NCBI GenBank assembly: GCA_027704905.1
Contig: CM051016.1
Span: 14,240,136-14,304,135 of the forward strand
Origin: Muraenolepis orangiensis
Taxonomy: Eukaryota; Chordata; Actinopteri; Gadiformes; Muraenolepididae
DNA: 64,000 nt
Direction: 5' to 3'
This document shows positions 22,588 through 36,148 of this stretch, in pieces. The notes below the pieces were generated by a model. That model was not told where the DNA came from, made no database searches, and saw only the letters and a program-made list of their open reading frames with translations. A program made the translations under genes and the position numbers. Position 1 is the stretch's first letter. Each line of letters opens with the position of its first letter.

Positions 22588-23445
22588 ATACAATGACTCT
22601 TGAGAATTGATTTAACGCCACTGAGTTTTTGGTTTCAGTTTAAACTGTTTCAGCTTTGATCAATGTTGCTGCACACGGATTGGACAAATTAATGTCAAAA
22701 TATGACCTTTTTTAAGGGACCATAATTCTACACACGTGGTATTGGGTACTGTTCTTTTCAGAAAGTTGTACCTGAGGTGATTAAAACTCTTTTCCCTGGT
22801 CTGCCTGTCCTCCACCGCCTGGACCTGTAGTTCAGTTCATGTTCGGTTGTGGCTTCATCTTCACTTTGGTGATGCTGTGAATACTTTTTTTTTTCTTTCA
22901 TGTTCATGTTGGCGTTGATTGTTGTACGGAGAGCAGCTTCAGTACACGCATCATCAAAAAGCAATTTATTCTAGATGACCTTTGTCTGCATAGGGAGAGA
23001 CACCTTGTCATGTTTCTGTGAAGGTCCTTTAAGTTGAAGCAGTCGAGGCACAGTCTCAAATGTAGAGTTTGCCAATTTATTTCTAGTCCACTTTCAAAAA
23101 ACAGTGCAATATGTTCTCTTTTGTGTATACAGAACAAGTGCAATTTAAGATAAATGTATTGCTCTCTCTCTAGATATACATGGTCTACCGGTATTTGTCA
23201 ATTTAGTTTATTAACAAAAGTTGCAATAACATGTAGGTCAGTTTATGGCATGCGCTTGGATTCAAAAGGCTATAATAAAACACTACCTCTACCTCCAAAT
23301 AAATACTTCCTTCAAAACACATAATTCAGTTAATCAATTACATACAAATTATCCCAGGCTAAGGGTTGAATAAATACATGAAGCATTTTAAATGGCTTAG
23401 AATTCACAGAATGATTTTTTTTTTTTTATAATTTGCTGCCAATTT

Positions 23446-23985
23446 TCAAGATTCAAGATGGTTTTTTTGCCATATGCAACAATTCCCCATTCCCTCCCGC
23501 AGTTCAAATTATGACACTTTAACACTAAATACTATACCATGTACTGTACTTACTAAAATACTATACAACACTACTGTTCACAGTAACATGAACAAGAACA
23601 ATTGGATGGATGATCTATACATGAGTTGAATTGTGCAACACTTTTTTAAAGTGCCAGTAGTGCAGCAGCATCATGAATGCAGTGCAGTCCAGTGCAGTTA
23701 CTGTAAGGAGTACAGAAAGTCCAACAAAAGTATGATATTGTATTGGTATGATAGTGTAATGTAATATGGATGACAATGTTATGATAGTGGCAGCACTCCT
23801 AGCAGTTCAGTAGGTCACTGCCTGTGGATAAAAACTATCCTTAAACCTGCTAGTCCTTGCTGTACGGATGCTGCGCAACCGGCGACCGGACGGTAGGGGG
23901 GAGAAGAGATGGAGCCCAGGGTGGTTGCAGTCTTTTATGATGGAGATGGCCTTATTCCGACAATTCTGGTGCAGGTTTGTAATTT
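23446..23985. repeat. dispersed teleost repeat, unclassified
   Basis: It begins TTCAAGATTCAAGATGG and ends near ACTATCCTTAAACCTGCT and GGATGCTGCGCAACCGG, segments I recall from common fish repeats. A shorter related segment (CCATTCC-TCCCGCAG, ACTGATGGATGATAT) occurs at 21697-21800, and a fragment at 47543-47590. Confidence 0.5.
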
Positions 23986-24114
23986 TGCTGCTTAACTAGT
24001 CTATATTTCCCAGTGTAGGGCTATGTATGTGGCATTGTGTGAGTATGCGAAATACTCCCACACAATACCGTTAACGGATCACTCCCTTAACACTTCCTTG
24101 CTTGTTACGTTTAG

Positions 24115-24287
24115 AAAATCCACAGCTGCCAGCATGAGGGGCTGGTGTTGGTGGACGTGGCGCTGGTGGCGGCCGAGGCTCTCCTCCAGGCCAGCGACAA
24201 GGACCTGAGGGGAGACACCAATGCTAAACTCAAAGACCTCAAGGCCCAGTGGGAGGAGACCAGTACCTACATCCTCCACTGTCACAG
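24115..24287 (+). CDS. syne3: syne3 exon 3 (residues 49-106)
   Basis: Acceptor TACGTTTAG, then KIHSCQHEGLVLVDVALVAA and LKDLKAQWEETSTYILHCH. This lines up with the family's first spectrin repeat, including the conserved LKD-KAQWEET. It ends two bases into a serine codon before GTGTGC. Confidence 0.92.
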
Positions 24288-24330
24288 GTGTGCTTATGTT
24301 TCCGTGATGAATGTGATATACCACTGCCCT

Positions 24331-24435
24331 CATTACATTCCATTACATTTAGCACTAATGTTACTATGTGACATTAGTCATTTAGCAGACGCTTTTGTCC
24401 AACGCCACTTACGATGGCGCGTTCAACAAAGGTAG
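24331..24435 (-). repeat. SINE tail fragment
   Basis: The inverse of the tail GGACAAAAGCGTCTGCTAAA, related to the SINE copies at 30690 and 42462 and to 54139. Confidence 0.5.
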
Positions 24436-24851
24436 GTTAGAGAACAACTCGTCACCAGAAATCAAAAGTGAATATGCATATGCTAAACTATGTGTTGAAA
24501 CCGTTCTGTGAAACACCATATTTTGCTCGACGTCTCAACAACAGAAAGAAATGGTAAATAAAGAAAGCCTGTTGTATACCACAGATGTATTTCATTGAGT
24601 GTTGAATAATACATTCATTTGTATGTGCTTGGCAAGCTTGGGTCTTGTTTTTAATTATCCACGGGGGACGTACAAGAACCACTCTGCAAATTAACAATGC
24701 TTTCTTCCTTCTTGTTGTGCTAATGTTTTCTCAGCCACGGATGTTCGTTCAAAGTGTTTGGGTCTGTTGACATCCTGTTATCTGATCATTGTAATTAAGT
24801 TCAAGAATAACTTTATTCAGCCTTTAGAAGTCAAGGATAGTGACTTGAAGG

Positions 24852-25026
<175 letters not shown>

Positions 25027-25120
25027 CATATTATAATTTCTACCATTTTCTTTTTTGTAAACCCAACGTCAACCTCAACTGCCGTCTTAAAACGTGTCGA
25101 CATAACACACGGAAATGCAG

Positions 25121-25430
25121 CCGCATCGAGTGGGTGTGGCTCCACTGGAGCGAGTACCTGAAGGCCCACGAGGAGTTCGAGGTGTGGCTGGCACGGCTGA
25201 GAGCGCGGCTGGCGGCGGACGTGGAGCTGCAGCTGGGGGCCCGGGAGAAGCTGTGGCAGGCGGACCACCAGCGGGTGGTGCTGAGCGACGTGTGCGGCCA
25301 GGCGCCGCTGCTGCAGCGGCTGCTGGACGAGGCCGAGGCGTTGCACGAACGCACCCAGGACCCCAGCGTCGAGCCTGCCGCCCGGAAGGCCCTACAGCAG
25401 GCCTACGTCCAGGTCCGGGACGGGGCTGAG
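25121..25430 (+). CDS. syne3: syne3 exon 4 (residues 106-209)
   Basis: The exon starts with the last base of a serine codon, giving SRIEWVWLHWSEYL, nearly identical to mammals, then EFEVWLARLRARL, ELQLGAREKLWQ, LLQRLLDEAEAL and DPSVEPAARKALQ. It completes repeat 1 and makes most of repeat 2. GC content is high against the AT-rich introns. Donor GTGAGG, phase 0. Confidence 0.94.
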
Positions 25431-28400
25431 GTGAGGCGGGGGGGGGGTGATGTGTGTGTGTGTCTGTGTATTTCTGTCTTTTTATTCTTATATTATTTTA
25501 AGATTTATTTAAACATTTTTAATACGTTCCAAGTTTACGTTTTTTACGGCAAACGTTTATTTTTGGTTTGAGTTATTTGAGTTATGAGATGTCACTGATA
25601 GTACGAGTCTGTGCACCCATCACATAATCATACTCAATACATAATCAAACTTTCACCTTCAGCACAGTGCATTCAAATTTGTTAATTATTACACAATCCA
25701 ATAATGACCATGGACCTGTCAACTTATTTGTTAAATCTAAGGCTTAGTGACCACACGAGCCACGAACAGCTAGCTGTCCTTTGTTCTGCCTGCGCATATA
25801 GATGCGTGCAAAGCACATCGCAGGCACAACTATTATATTTGATTATATGTATAGGTCTGCGTTTGGCTGTCTATTATCCATACAGTCGACGCTATTATCC
25901 TTTTCATAGCTCCTTTCCTTAGTGTGTTGTGTTAGCCTGACTCATTCCAGTCACGTTGTCTGAGGTTAAATGCCGTTGGGTCTTCTCTTAAAGGCTCAAC
26001 AAATGAACAATAACTTGTTAAAAATATCCCTTATAATCTGTACACAATCTCAATATCAAAAGAAAAGTCTAATACATATAGGAAACAAACAAATACTTAA
26101 AACTTACACAATTGATATCAAAATGTTAATATGTCTCCTTCAGTTTATTATGTGTGTGTATATATTTTAAAGAAAGATTATTGCCCACAATTCAGTCATG
26201 ATGCATACATTACTGTTCATTCATATTTCACACAGTTTGGAAATGGGCTAGCTAGCCTAATATTCAGCTTTTTAATGAAAGAAAAATAAATCTATTGATA
26301 TTTGCTCAGGACTCGGTATCAACCGATACGCAAGTTCAGGTATTGGAATCGGCAAGGGACAAAATAGACAAGGTACATCTTCATTTAGTTTCCATTCCAA
26401 CAAAGTGTTTGAGTCTTTGAGGGGCGGCAGTCTAGCTCAGGAGGTAGAGCGGAGGTAGAGCGGTCGCCTCACAACCGGAAGGTTGCTGGTTCGATCCCCG
26501 GCTCCTCCTAGCAAAAACTGTCGAGGTGTCCTTGAGGAAGACCCTAACCCTAACTGCTCCCCGGGCGCTGTATGAATAGCTGCCCACTGCTCCTAATACA
26601 ACATTAGGATGGGTTAAATGCAGAGAACACGTTTCACTGTATGTCTTCATGTATGTGACCAATAAAGAGGATTCAATCCTCACGATTTGTTTGTGAGTGT
26701 GTTGAGTGCCAGCTGCATCTGAGCAGAAATGTAAAATAATTCTGCACGTCCTTTGAGGTTTGCATTTTCCATTCAATGTTTCATTTGATCAACTGGTCAA
26801 TTGTGGTGAGATTGTGAAGATCTTCAGCTGGAAGCAGGAACTCCTTGCTCTGAAACAACGGCAGCTACATTGGAATGCATTTGCTTTGGGCTTATTTATC
26901 AGATTCTCTGCTCAGTGTTGGAACCCACGTGCAGGTCAGCCAGGGGCACTATTGCCATTGTGGATTGAAGTTGTGTGCTAACACATTTTTTTTTTAACAC
27001 CATTTTTCTTCTTTTGCGGCCTTGAGCACAATCTCCTCAGCCGCTACCTGCTGTGTGCTCACATTGGGGGGAGGGGATGTAGACTAAATTAAAACCATAG
27101 AGATAATTAATCGGTGCAGCTATAATCAGATCCATACAGTGCACAGAAGGAGATCAGAGTGGATGTGTTTACTAAATGCGCGACAAAGTCATTTGCATGT
27201 CTGGTTGCATTCTAACTAGAAGATTCTCCATTCCGTCGTCTTCAGCTGCACCTATGGCCGTCAGCGGTAATTGCAGGTGTGTTTTTGGAGCGCACTTACA
27301 CTCACAAGAGTGTTAAAGAGTCTGTCGTGTTAGCTCCGCCTACGCTCTCCTTATTTTCCCGGAAGTGGCGTCACCGACACTCAGTTGTTAACATGTTCAT
27401 ATTACTGCACATGCAGGGGCTTCCATCAGAGGGCCATCGGCTCAATCGCCACTGTGTCACCCAGCACACATGTTCTAACTGTTTTGTTTAAGCCAGGTAA
27501 GGAGAGACAAGGTTATGACGGCCACGGCCCACAATGCATTACTGCACTCTAAATCAGAAAATCGACCGCAGGAAGTGGACGGAGGCATGGTGCCGAGGAG
27601 GGAGCATGTGGGGCTCTTTGGGGGGAACCTCTTGTCATTTTTAAGACCAGTGGGTTTCTAACGCTACATTTGAGCTGTCATCACACCACACTCCCACACC
27701 TCCAGTAGGTTAAGGACTGACTTCTTTTTTTGCTTGTGCTGCCAACCAAACATTTTAATGTGTTTATAACGCATTCAGTTTACATCTTGGATGGATGCGT
27801 GTTTGTTAGCCATCAGCAGTCCGTTTTGCCCCGCGTCACATTAGCTAACACAGATGTCGTGCCTCATTCATGCCAGTTGCCCTTTATCAGCTGTCCGTCA
27901 CAATGACCGTGTTCACTGCCTTGCCATTCACGTGGCTCTGGAAAATGTCAGACCTTCTCAGGGAAAGCTCACACGAATCCCTCGGCATTGCCGGCATCTA
28001 GTGGGTAGACTGCCTTCATTAGTGGCTCTCATTTATTCATACAGTCGGGGGTGGGTTAGGTGGAGAGTCCAGGCTGCGCTGCCGTCCTCCGGTTAGCAAA
28101 GCCCGGGTCGGGTCGCGGCCGGTAGAACGCGGCCTATTCCGCTGGTGTTGGCGCTGATTGAAATTGCCGGCGGTGTTACCCTCTGGAGGGGTTTGGCTGG
28201 TTGGTGTTTTTAGTTTTTCTCATTAGTGCAGTGCGTGGAATCTCTTCTGTCACGTTAATGATATCTTCATAAGAAGAAAAAAATGTCTTAAATTATTCAG
28301 TGTGGATGACCATACCCTTTCTAAAGGAATGCTATTACGCTGGCTTTAAATTATCCTAAGGGATGATCTTGGAGCATTTATAATGGCAGCGCAAGAATAT

Positions 28401-29312
28401 ATATATATATATACACATTTTAGAATATATTGATATAACGCTCGTCCTTCATTAAATGGGATTATCATTTAATTGAGTGCACATCCCTGCTCCCTGTTTA
28501 ACAAACTGATGTCCGACACCAATCTGGTCCCTAGTTGTTCTTCAAGGTATAAATTAAGGATTTTGAACCCTCAAAACCTTTTTTATAAGAAAAAATGTTA
28601 TCAGTCTGTTCTCTATGACACGGACACCGCTACAGTCGTTACCTGTTCTGGCCAACTCTGGCCGTCGTTGGGGGATGGAATTGCCTCCCGAGCCTTGAAG
28701 CCTATAAGCCTTTTACAGTTTCCCCAGCAGACACAATGGTGCTCTGCGGTGTCTCTGTGGTGTCTCTGTGGTCTCTCTGGTGGGTAATCCCTTAAATTCG
28801 AGGACATCACAAAGGCTGATTGTCTCAGCCATTTTGCCCCCGGAACCATTATACAAATTGTTGGTCTGTGGACGAGCACTCGGCCAAATCAGGAAGCCTC
28901 ACTGGCTACAGCTCTACCTCTTCTGATTATCTGCATTGTTATTGTCTGCACGTAGCAGAATGTAAGAGGAAGCACTGGGACCAACTCGGTCGCCAACCAC
29001 ACCACTCGCAAGTCTCTTTGTCCGAGGCGGGGGAGAAACATCTTTTCATTCATTTCAACCCACTGATGTATTTTTGTATGAATAGAGCCCGTAAATGGAG
29101 CGTTTCTACTCAATCAGATGTTTTGTTTTTACGAGGCAGCTACCTTCCTGTTGTATTACAAATGGGAATCGCATATATTCAACAACCACCTTGAAGTGGT
29201 TGCGCCTAAAAGCAAAAAACAAAATGCCAAAGATACACAAATAAATATAATGATGTAATGCAAACTAAAGGAATAAATGGTGTAATTAGGGTCCTTGTGT
29301 GCTCTTGTCTAG
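25431..29312 (+). other. syne3: syne3 intron 4
   Basis: A 3.9-kb intron with one clear feature, the tRNA-derived SINE at 26421-26690. A short (TA)n lies at 28397-28412. I see nothing else nameable. Confidence 0.75.
26421..26690 (+). repeat. tRNA-derived SINE with duplicated A-box region
   Basis: The head has an A box (TCTAGCTCAGGAGG) and a B box (GGTTCGATCCC at 26488), followed by a fish SINE body with TGTCGAGGTGTCCTTGAGGAAG and a 3' CAATAAAGAGG. GGAGGTAGAGC is duplicated in tandem at 26440-26461, which breaks the tRNA fold. Confidence 0.75.
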
Positions 29313-29468
29313 GAGCGACTCTCCCTGCTGCAGAAGATGGCTGAGGAGCATCAGGTGTATCTGGGCTCTGTGCACAAGTTCCACACTTGGCTGTTGTCCA
29401 AGACCCAGGAGCTGACGGAGTTGCTGGATAGTGACGCCTCACCGGAAAACCGGTTCCAGGCCTTACAG
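29313..29468 (+). CDS. syne3: syne3 exon 5 (residues 210-261)
   Basis: Acceptor CTTGTCTAG, then ERLSLLQKMAEEHQVYLGSV, HKFHTWLLSKTQELTELL, and ENRFQALQ before GTGAGC. It corresponds to the mammalian RVDLLEQVAREHEEY region, a spectrin-repeat helix. 52 codons, phase 0 at both ends. Confidence 0.92.
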
Positions 29469-29968
29469 GTGAGCCACGCTAACCGCTCATCATCATAGTT
29501 CATTTAAGGGTTTGATTTGTTCACTAAATTATTATGCGCTTCGTAGAGCTTTCAGTTTGTACAATTCACGGCACACTTTTCTTGTGGTGTTACTTAATAA
29601 GCAACCAAACTATGGCAAGATTTATTGAGGAATGTTTAAAAAAATAATAATAATAATAAAAATAAAAAAAGTGTTAGAGATATCTTCCCGAAAGGCTTTT
29701 CTCTTTCTCAGAATATGTTTCTGCTTTATGTCTAACCCGATTTGGCAAGAACGACACAAGGCCACCCCAATGGGTGGAAATCAATTGGTGTCCAAACAAG
29801 GCCTGAGAGATGAATTGCAAAATGCAAACCTGAATATTTGGGTGGCCTCCCGAGGCTAACTTTATGGAGTGGCCCTTTCAAAGTGCATGCACTGGAACCC
29901 TCTGTATTGTAATGTCCTATTAATGACCATCTATTAATGACCATATTCTACATCCTCCATCATGTCAG
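29469..29968 (+). other. syne3: syne3 intron 5
   Basis: Short AT-rich intron with an A-rich run near 29637-29670; nothing else seen. Confidence 0.8.
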
Positions 29969-30334
29969 GCCCTGGACAGCAGCGTGGCCGGGGAAGAGAT
30001 GACCCTGCAGCACCTGGAGACTGTGGCGGAGGCGGTGCAGGTCCACACCTCCCCGGGAGGGGCCCAGCAGGTGGCCCGAGAGGCCCAGGAGCTGCGCCAG
30101 GGCTGGCTGCGGCTACGGCAGGAGCTGCGGGAGGCGGGCGAGGGCCTGCGGGCCGGCCTGGACGCCCACAGCCAGTACCTGGTGGGCCAGCAGCGCCTGG
30201 GCCAAGATATCGGCCGCCTGCGGCTACTGCTCCAGGAACTGGGCCGGGAGCTGGACCAGGGCCGGGAAGGGGACCGGGGAGAGGGGGCGGACCTTAGCGA
30301 GGAGCAGCTGGTCGACCGCTGGAGGAAATTCACG
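29969..30334 (+). CDS. syne3: syne3 exon 6 (residues 262-383)
   Basis: The 366-bp exon encodes ALDSSVAGEEMTLQHLETVA, VHTSPGGAQQVAREAQELRQ, GWLRLRQELREAGEGLRAGL and QLVDRWRKFT, matching the third repeat region of mammalian nesprin-3 (NTSPLGAEKI, DELVAHWRRYS). It is strikingly GC-rich (Gly, Arg, Gln, Leu), and the opposite strand is also open, which is a composition effect. Acceptor CATGTCAG, donor GTGGGT. Confidence 0.93.
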
Positions 30335-30689
30335 GTGGGTCACGGCCTTTCAAGTAGAGGGCCGGATGGCCTAGTGCAGGGGTTCCCAAATGGGGGGATG
30401 TGTACCCTTAGGGGAACTTGTAAATATGATGTGTATCTGAATGGACACGTTCTGTAAGTCTTTCCAATGAATGACAGAAATCGTGAAGTGAAGCCCATGT
30501 TTGTAGTATTTGCAACATCCATTTAATGTCCATGGCCACCAAATATTATGCACATACATTATTTATATTAATCTACATTTTTTTTCCCTCCCAAAAAACT
30601 TTTGCACTGGTGAGTCCTATCCTTTGAGGACAGGGTTAAATTGGTAAAAATAGTTTTGGTCTAGTGGTTATTGGGTGTTGAGAACCACT

Positions 30690-30845
30690 GGTCTAGTGGT
30701 TATTGGGTGTTGACTCCCAGGCAGGTTGTGGGTTCCAATCCCCAACATCCCTGAGGAAGCTTCCCTTCACCTCTACCTGCTCGTTTATCACTATCTAAAC
30801 AAATCAGTTGCCTCGGATAAAAGCGTGAGTCAAACGACTACGAGT
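30690..30845 (+). repeat. tRNA-derived SINE
   Basis: The head GGTCTAGTGGTTA...GACTCCCAGGC with B box GGTTCCAATCCC (near 30731) is followed by a tail CCTCGGATAAAAGCG. The head motif GTCTAGTGGTTATTGGGTGTTGA also occurs just before, at 30659-30682, a partial duplication. Confidence 0.65.
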
Positions 30846-31633
30846 CGTCTTTAAAACGCAAGGATGAATGATTGTCTCGAATGGTGACGCGCTATCCGCC
30901 AGTATAGATTTCAAAAGTTTACATTCCATTCCGGCAAGTTTCTGCTGTGTTGTTTTTCTCTTCTACAATCCAAGTCTTTCTCTTCCACATTCTTCCCCAA
31001 TACATGCCACACATTCTTGTGTCTTCAGCTGTCTAGTTGTGGTTGTTCTCCTGGCGCCGACGGTGTCTCTTATTAAAGAAAGGGGAGCATGTAAAACTGC
31101 TGCTGACACGCTTTGCTCCTCCCCTGGCGGTGCTGCTGTGAACCTGCCATCAGCTGTTTCTCTTCAGCAGGAAGAAGAGCACAACACCTTCTGTGGGGGA
31201 ATGTTCTGGTCCCCCCCCCCCCCCCCCCCCCCCCCAGTGGGGGTTGTGTTTCGTCTGTTTCTGCCCTCTACCTTCTACCCTGCAACGCCACGTCCAGCTG
31301 TGTGCAACGTGCAGCGTCCTTTCAGCATAAGAATGTCCTTTTGTATGTGGCTCCTCTGTGCTGACCCTCCTTCTTCTCCTGGCCTCGGAGTAAACCGCTC
31401 CTTCTCTCCTGTGTTATGTTATTTACCCCCCCCCCCCCCCACCACCACTCCTCCTTGCTGACCTTTGAACGCCTGGCTGGTCTGAAATCCCCCTAAAGCG
31501 TGATGAGACTAAACCAACTCGACTCACGACTGTAACTTTCTCATTCCTTTGGTGATTTACAACGGGCTTAAATACAACGTGCATCAAGTATAGCGTAGAG
31601 CTTCCCTGGTTAGAGCTTTCACAAAACTGTGTG

Positions 31634-31812
31634 TGTGTGTTTCTGGCGGTGTTAAGAGATGGGTGTGTGTGTGTGTGTGTTTCTGGCGGTGTTAAGAGAT
31701 GGGTGTGTGTGTGTGTTTCTGGCGGTGTTAAGAGATGGGTGTGTGTGTGTGTGTGTTTCTGGCGGTGTTAAGAGATGGGTGTGTGTGTTTCTGGCGGTGT
31801 TAAGAGATGGGT
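31634..31812. repeat. variable tandem repeat, units of 30-40 bp
   Basis: About five units of TTCTGGCGGTGTTAAGAGAT plus GGGTGTG with (GT)n of different lengths; unit length varies only through the GT part. Confidence 0.9.
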
Positions 31813-31918
31813 TCTCTGTGAGGCGGCTGCCAGACATGCATGTCCAAAGTTAAGCTTTAAGGGTGTAGGTGTTTGTGTGTGTGTGTGCAGAATTTAGAAG
31901 CTCGCTGAAACCGTTCCC

Positions 31919-32308
<390 letters not shown>

Positions 32309-32749
32309 CCTCCTATCAACGCTAAGTTTCTGCCAACAACGGCAGCGTAACAGGACGGTGAAATTACACATATCCAAGTCACCATCCTTTCTTCTTTGAA
32401 TACCCAGGTAAGGGAGGGAGCAAGAGCTATCACCTTCAGTTCCCCACTGACTAGAAGAGACACACTGTGACCTGAGATGTCAGTGAGTGTGTGAAAAGGA
32501 GAAAGCAACAAAGACTTTACCAAGGACAGACTCCACTGTGAGGAATGTCTGTAAAGACAGGGCACATGTCTGGACTCGGCTGTTTTTGATGTCACTTTGG
32601 GATTGCGGTCAGCTTTATTCTTCTGTTGCTAACAGATGAGCTGCTTTTCCCTGGAGAAGACCCCTGTGCCTAAAAAGAGAAAATATTTGTTCATGCCCTG
32701 CATATAAACAAGCCAGCGTGAATTATTCATGGCGGTGCAGAGCAGGTCT

Positions 32750-33176
32750 GCAGGACCAGTCTAATGACCTACCTACTGATAGGAGCAGGACCAGTCTAAT
32801 GACCAACCTACTGATAGGAGCAGGACCAGTCTAATGACCTACCTACTGATAGGAGCAGGACCAGTCTAATGACCTACCTACTGATAGGAGCAGGACCAGT
32901 CTAATGACCTACGTACTGATAGGAGCAGGACCAGTCTAATGACCTACCTACTGATAGGAGCAGGACCAGTCTAATGACCTACCTACTGATAGGAGCAGGA
33001 CCAGTCTAATGACCTACGTACTGATAGGAGCAGGACCAGTCTAATGACCTACCTACTGATAGGAGCAGGACCAGTCTAATGACCTACGTACTGATAGGAG
33101 CAGGACCAGTCTAATGACCTACCTACTGATAGGAGCAGGACCAGTCTAATGACCTACGTACTGATAGGAGCAGGAC
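32750..33176. repeat. 35-bp minisatellite, about 12 units
   Basis: Units of GCAGGACCAGTCTAATGACC plus TACCTACTGATAGGA. Variants differ mainly at one base (TACCTACTG or TACGTACTG), and these alternate in the distal part. Confidence 0.95.
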
Positions 33177-33230
33177 CGGGGACGTCTTCACTGGCAAACT
33201 AATTCGCAGTTTCTTCCAATGCTTCCCCCC

Positions 33231-33431
<201 letters not shown>

Positions 33432-34529
33432 ATTGATTGATCCAGTGAAATAACATTGACTGATCCAGTGAAATAACATTGACTGATCCAGTGAAATAAT
33501 ATTGATTTAACATGATCCAGAAAATATTTCTGAAGGGTAGTCAATCTCTGTGACTAATTATTCACCGGTGTTTGTCTCGAAAGACAAACAAATGCGTCAA
33601 TGATTCTGATACGCTTCTTTGTGTCCACCGAGGGGCTAATTGTGTTTTATAGAAAGGCTGTACAAATGCAAAATTGAAATGGAGATTTGCGTTGTGTAGA
33701 AAAATGATCTAGAAATAATTTTCCACCAAAAGTTTTGTAAACCGTTGTGGACGCTGCATGCATGCTCCGCAGTCCCTCAGGCTGCGAGATGCAGCTGCTC
33801 TCTGTTTAACTTGATTTGCAGCAATTCTTCTACAAATCATATTTGTGTGTGTGTCTTGTATTTGTAAACAGCCTTCCAACATCTTCGGTTAAATGCAGCT
33901 ATCCATCGGAGCGGCATGCTCAGAGGGACTCTTATTGTGGTATTTACGAAACGTAAACCACGTTAATTCCATGGTGTGGATGAGGCAGATACAGAGGAGA
34001 GAGTCTGAGTGATGACTTTAATGAGTCACTATGTTGTTCTGAAATGAAATGGCTTTAGTTAAGACTAGGTACTATGAGGACATGTCTGATGTTAAATATT
34101 TTAGTTTAGTTCCATTAATTTACACCCTAACCCTTTAAGCCAAATTTTTATTACAAAGTTCTAAATAAAGGCGGAATATCCTTCAAGCTCATACCCTTGC
34201 CCATCTCAACCTTGTCACATCCTCCTAATGCCAAATGTTGTTTTCCATTTTTGGCTCAAAACTAGTCTGCAAAATAAATTACCCAAATCTTCACAGCTTG
34301 CGCTAATAATCATAATCATGAACAGTTCCGAGCTTTTTAAATGTGTGTTCCGAGTTCCCACAGTCGTTCTCCCCATCATGATGGGTTGGCAGCTTGATTT
34401 CATAAATATGCAATTACACGAGCGTACTACAAACGATATTGGAAAGTCACTGGGGTCCAAAGGATTAATTAATAGTCTGTTTTTAATGTCGTTGTGTTGT
34501 GTTGTGTTTTGTTTTGGATCTGATCTTAG

Positions 34530-34666
34530 GGTATGAGAAACACCTTGACATCTGAGGAGCCCCAGGTGGAGCACCTCAAGGCACAGCTCAAGGATCTGTT
34601 CCGTTTCTCTGTGGACTCGCGGCACCTGTCAGATGACGTGCTGGCCGTGGTCAAGGAGCACCAGAG
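34530..34666 (+). CDS. syne3: syne3 exon 7 (residues 384-429)
   Basis: Acceptor TGATCTTAG; reads GMRNTLTSEEPQVEHLKAQL and KDLFRFS, HLSDDVLAVVKEHQ. Mammalian nesprin-3 has SEEPRVDRLQAQLKEL at this point. It ends two bases into a codon before GTACAA. Confidence 0.93.
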
Positions 34667-36148
34667 GTACAATGAGTCTTTGCCGTCTTTCCCCTTGTGT
34701 CTCCCTGCTCCAGGGTTGTGGTTATATATCCTTTGTGGTTTTGACACTTGCATAAAAAATAATAAATAAATTAAACAATTTGGCAATGTTGCTCGACTGT
34801 CGTATGTGGTGGAAGGCAAGTGTAACAATATATAATATAGTCTTGGACATCAAATACCTTCTCAGGCAATGGAGAAAAACGATTGCTGCAGATGGGCACC
34901 CATCTCTCTACTCTGACTTCAAGGAGCCATTAGTTCAGGAGGCTTCCTTGAGGAAACAGTCTGGAATAAGTACCGTAGTGCTCAGTCACATTTCTAATTT
35001 GAAATGAGCTCTTCATTTCAAAATTGGAAAAGTGTATCTTGCTACGCACAATATGATTATCATATTATACACCTTTTTTCAGTTGCTTAACTTAATATAA
35101 ACAATTGGGTTTATGTGACACATGCGCAAATGTGCACAGTTTCAATGTCCCTAATTAGCTTTATAGATTCACCATATGGTGTAAACAAGTAGCAGGCTCC
35201 ACATTGTCTCGGTGCATGCATCTAATTGCATTTGTTGTGTTTTTGGCTGGTTTAATTAGCTGATTTTGCCGAGAAAAAAAGGGTTGCATCAAAGCCAACA
35301 TCTGAGCGCCACCCATTGTCACAATCTTAAGGTTTACTCCCAAGTATTCATACTTTACCATATCTCAGGAGGATAGCAAGTGTAATTAAAAGTGATCAAC
35401 TCTTGACTCTCTCTCTGACACTGTTCAAGCCATGAGGTGTTGGCAAGAAAGTGGGTTTGGTTTAAATGCCTAGACAAATACCAAGGTGTTAGAAGTAAAG
35501 AAACTTAACCTTGCTTTTTATAATGGATTTTGCTGCGTGTAAGTAATGGAAATGCTGTAAAGTAGGGATTTTCTAGGACTGTCGTCCCTGTGTAGATGCA
35601 GTAGAAGGGTACAAAAAAATTTAAACTGGTGCTGCAACAGTTGGAAAAACAGCCCTAGAGAACTGGTGCTACATGACCAGAGAACAACAGCCCTAGAGAA
35701 GTGGTACTACAGTACATGACCAGAGAACAGTTGGAACAACAGCCCTAGAGAAATGGTGCTACATGACCAGAGAACAACAGTTGAAATACAGCCCTATAGA
35801 GAAATTGTGCTACATGACTAGAGAACAACAGTTGGAACAACAGCCCTAGACCAGCAGACTTTCTCTGGCAAACAAATTTGCAATTCTGGTAAAATGGAGT
35901 GAATTGATCATTGTTCATTTTCAATTTACTACAGACATTGTAAGGGTACAAATCTGGTTTAAAACCAGCAAAGTATTCCTTAAATGCCCATGCAAAATAT
36001 GGTAACAGTGCAGCCCTGCTTAGGAATACAGCTAAGCCAACTACCTACCAAACACATATACCAAACATACATGAAGGTAATTGGTATAGTATCTTTAACC
36101 TTTAATCTATTTGTGAAACTCAGCTTTCGGTAAACATGTGTTTTCCAG
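34667..36148 (+). other. syne3: syne3 intron 7
   Basis: AT-rich, with a degenerate tandem repeat at about 35636-35850 (units of about 50-60 bp around CAGCCCTAGAGAA and CTACATGACCAGAGAACAAC). Nothing else nameable. Confidence 0.75.

Noticed and set aside
26421..26520. A tRNA gene with A and B boxes
   Set aside because: The A-box region is duplicated, the acceptor stem does not close, and a SINE body and tail follow.
26541..26556. Telomere-like ACCCTAACCCTAAC
   Set aside because: Two units only, inside the SINE body; chance or SINE sequence.
28820..29194. A 124-codon frame in intron 4
   Set aside because: No homology recognised and AT-rich intron composition; its length is within chance expectation for a 64-kb window.
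29965..30333. Long antisense frame rich in Ser/Arg/Pro
   Set aside because: It is the shadow of GC-rich syne3 exon 6, whose sense reading matches nesprin-3.
30868..31461. A 197-codon frame
   Set aside because: It runs through poly-C tracts within intron 6, with no domain, no splice logic and no coding bias.
32750..33176. Regular 35-bp repeats, CRISPR-like spacing
   Set aside because: Units are contiguous with no unique spacers, in a vertebrate intron; it is a minisatellite.
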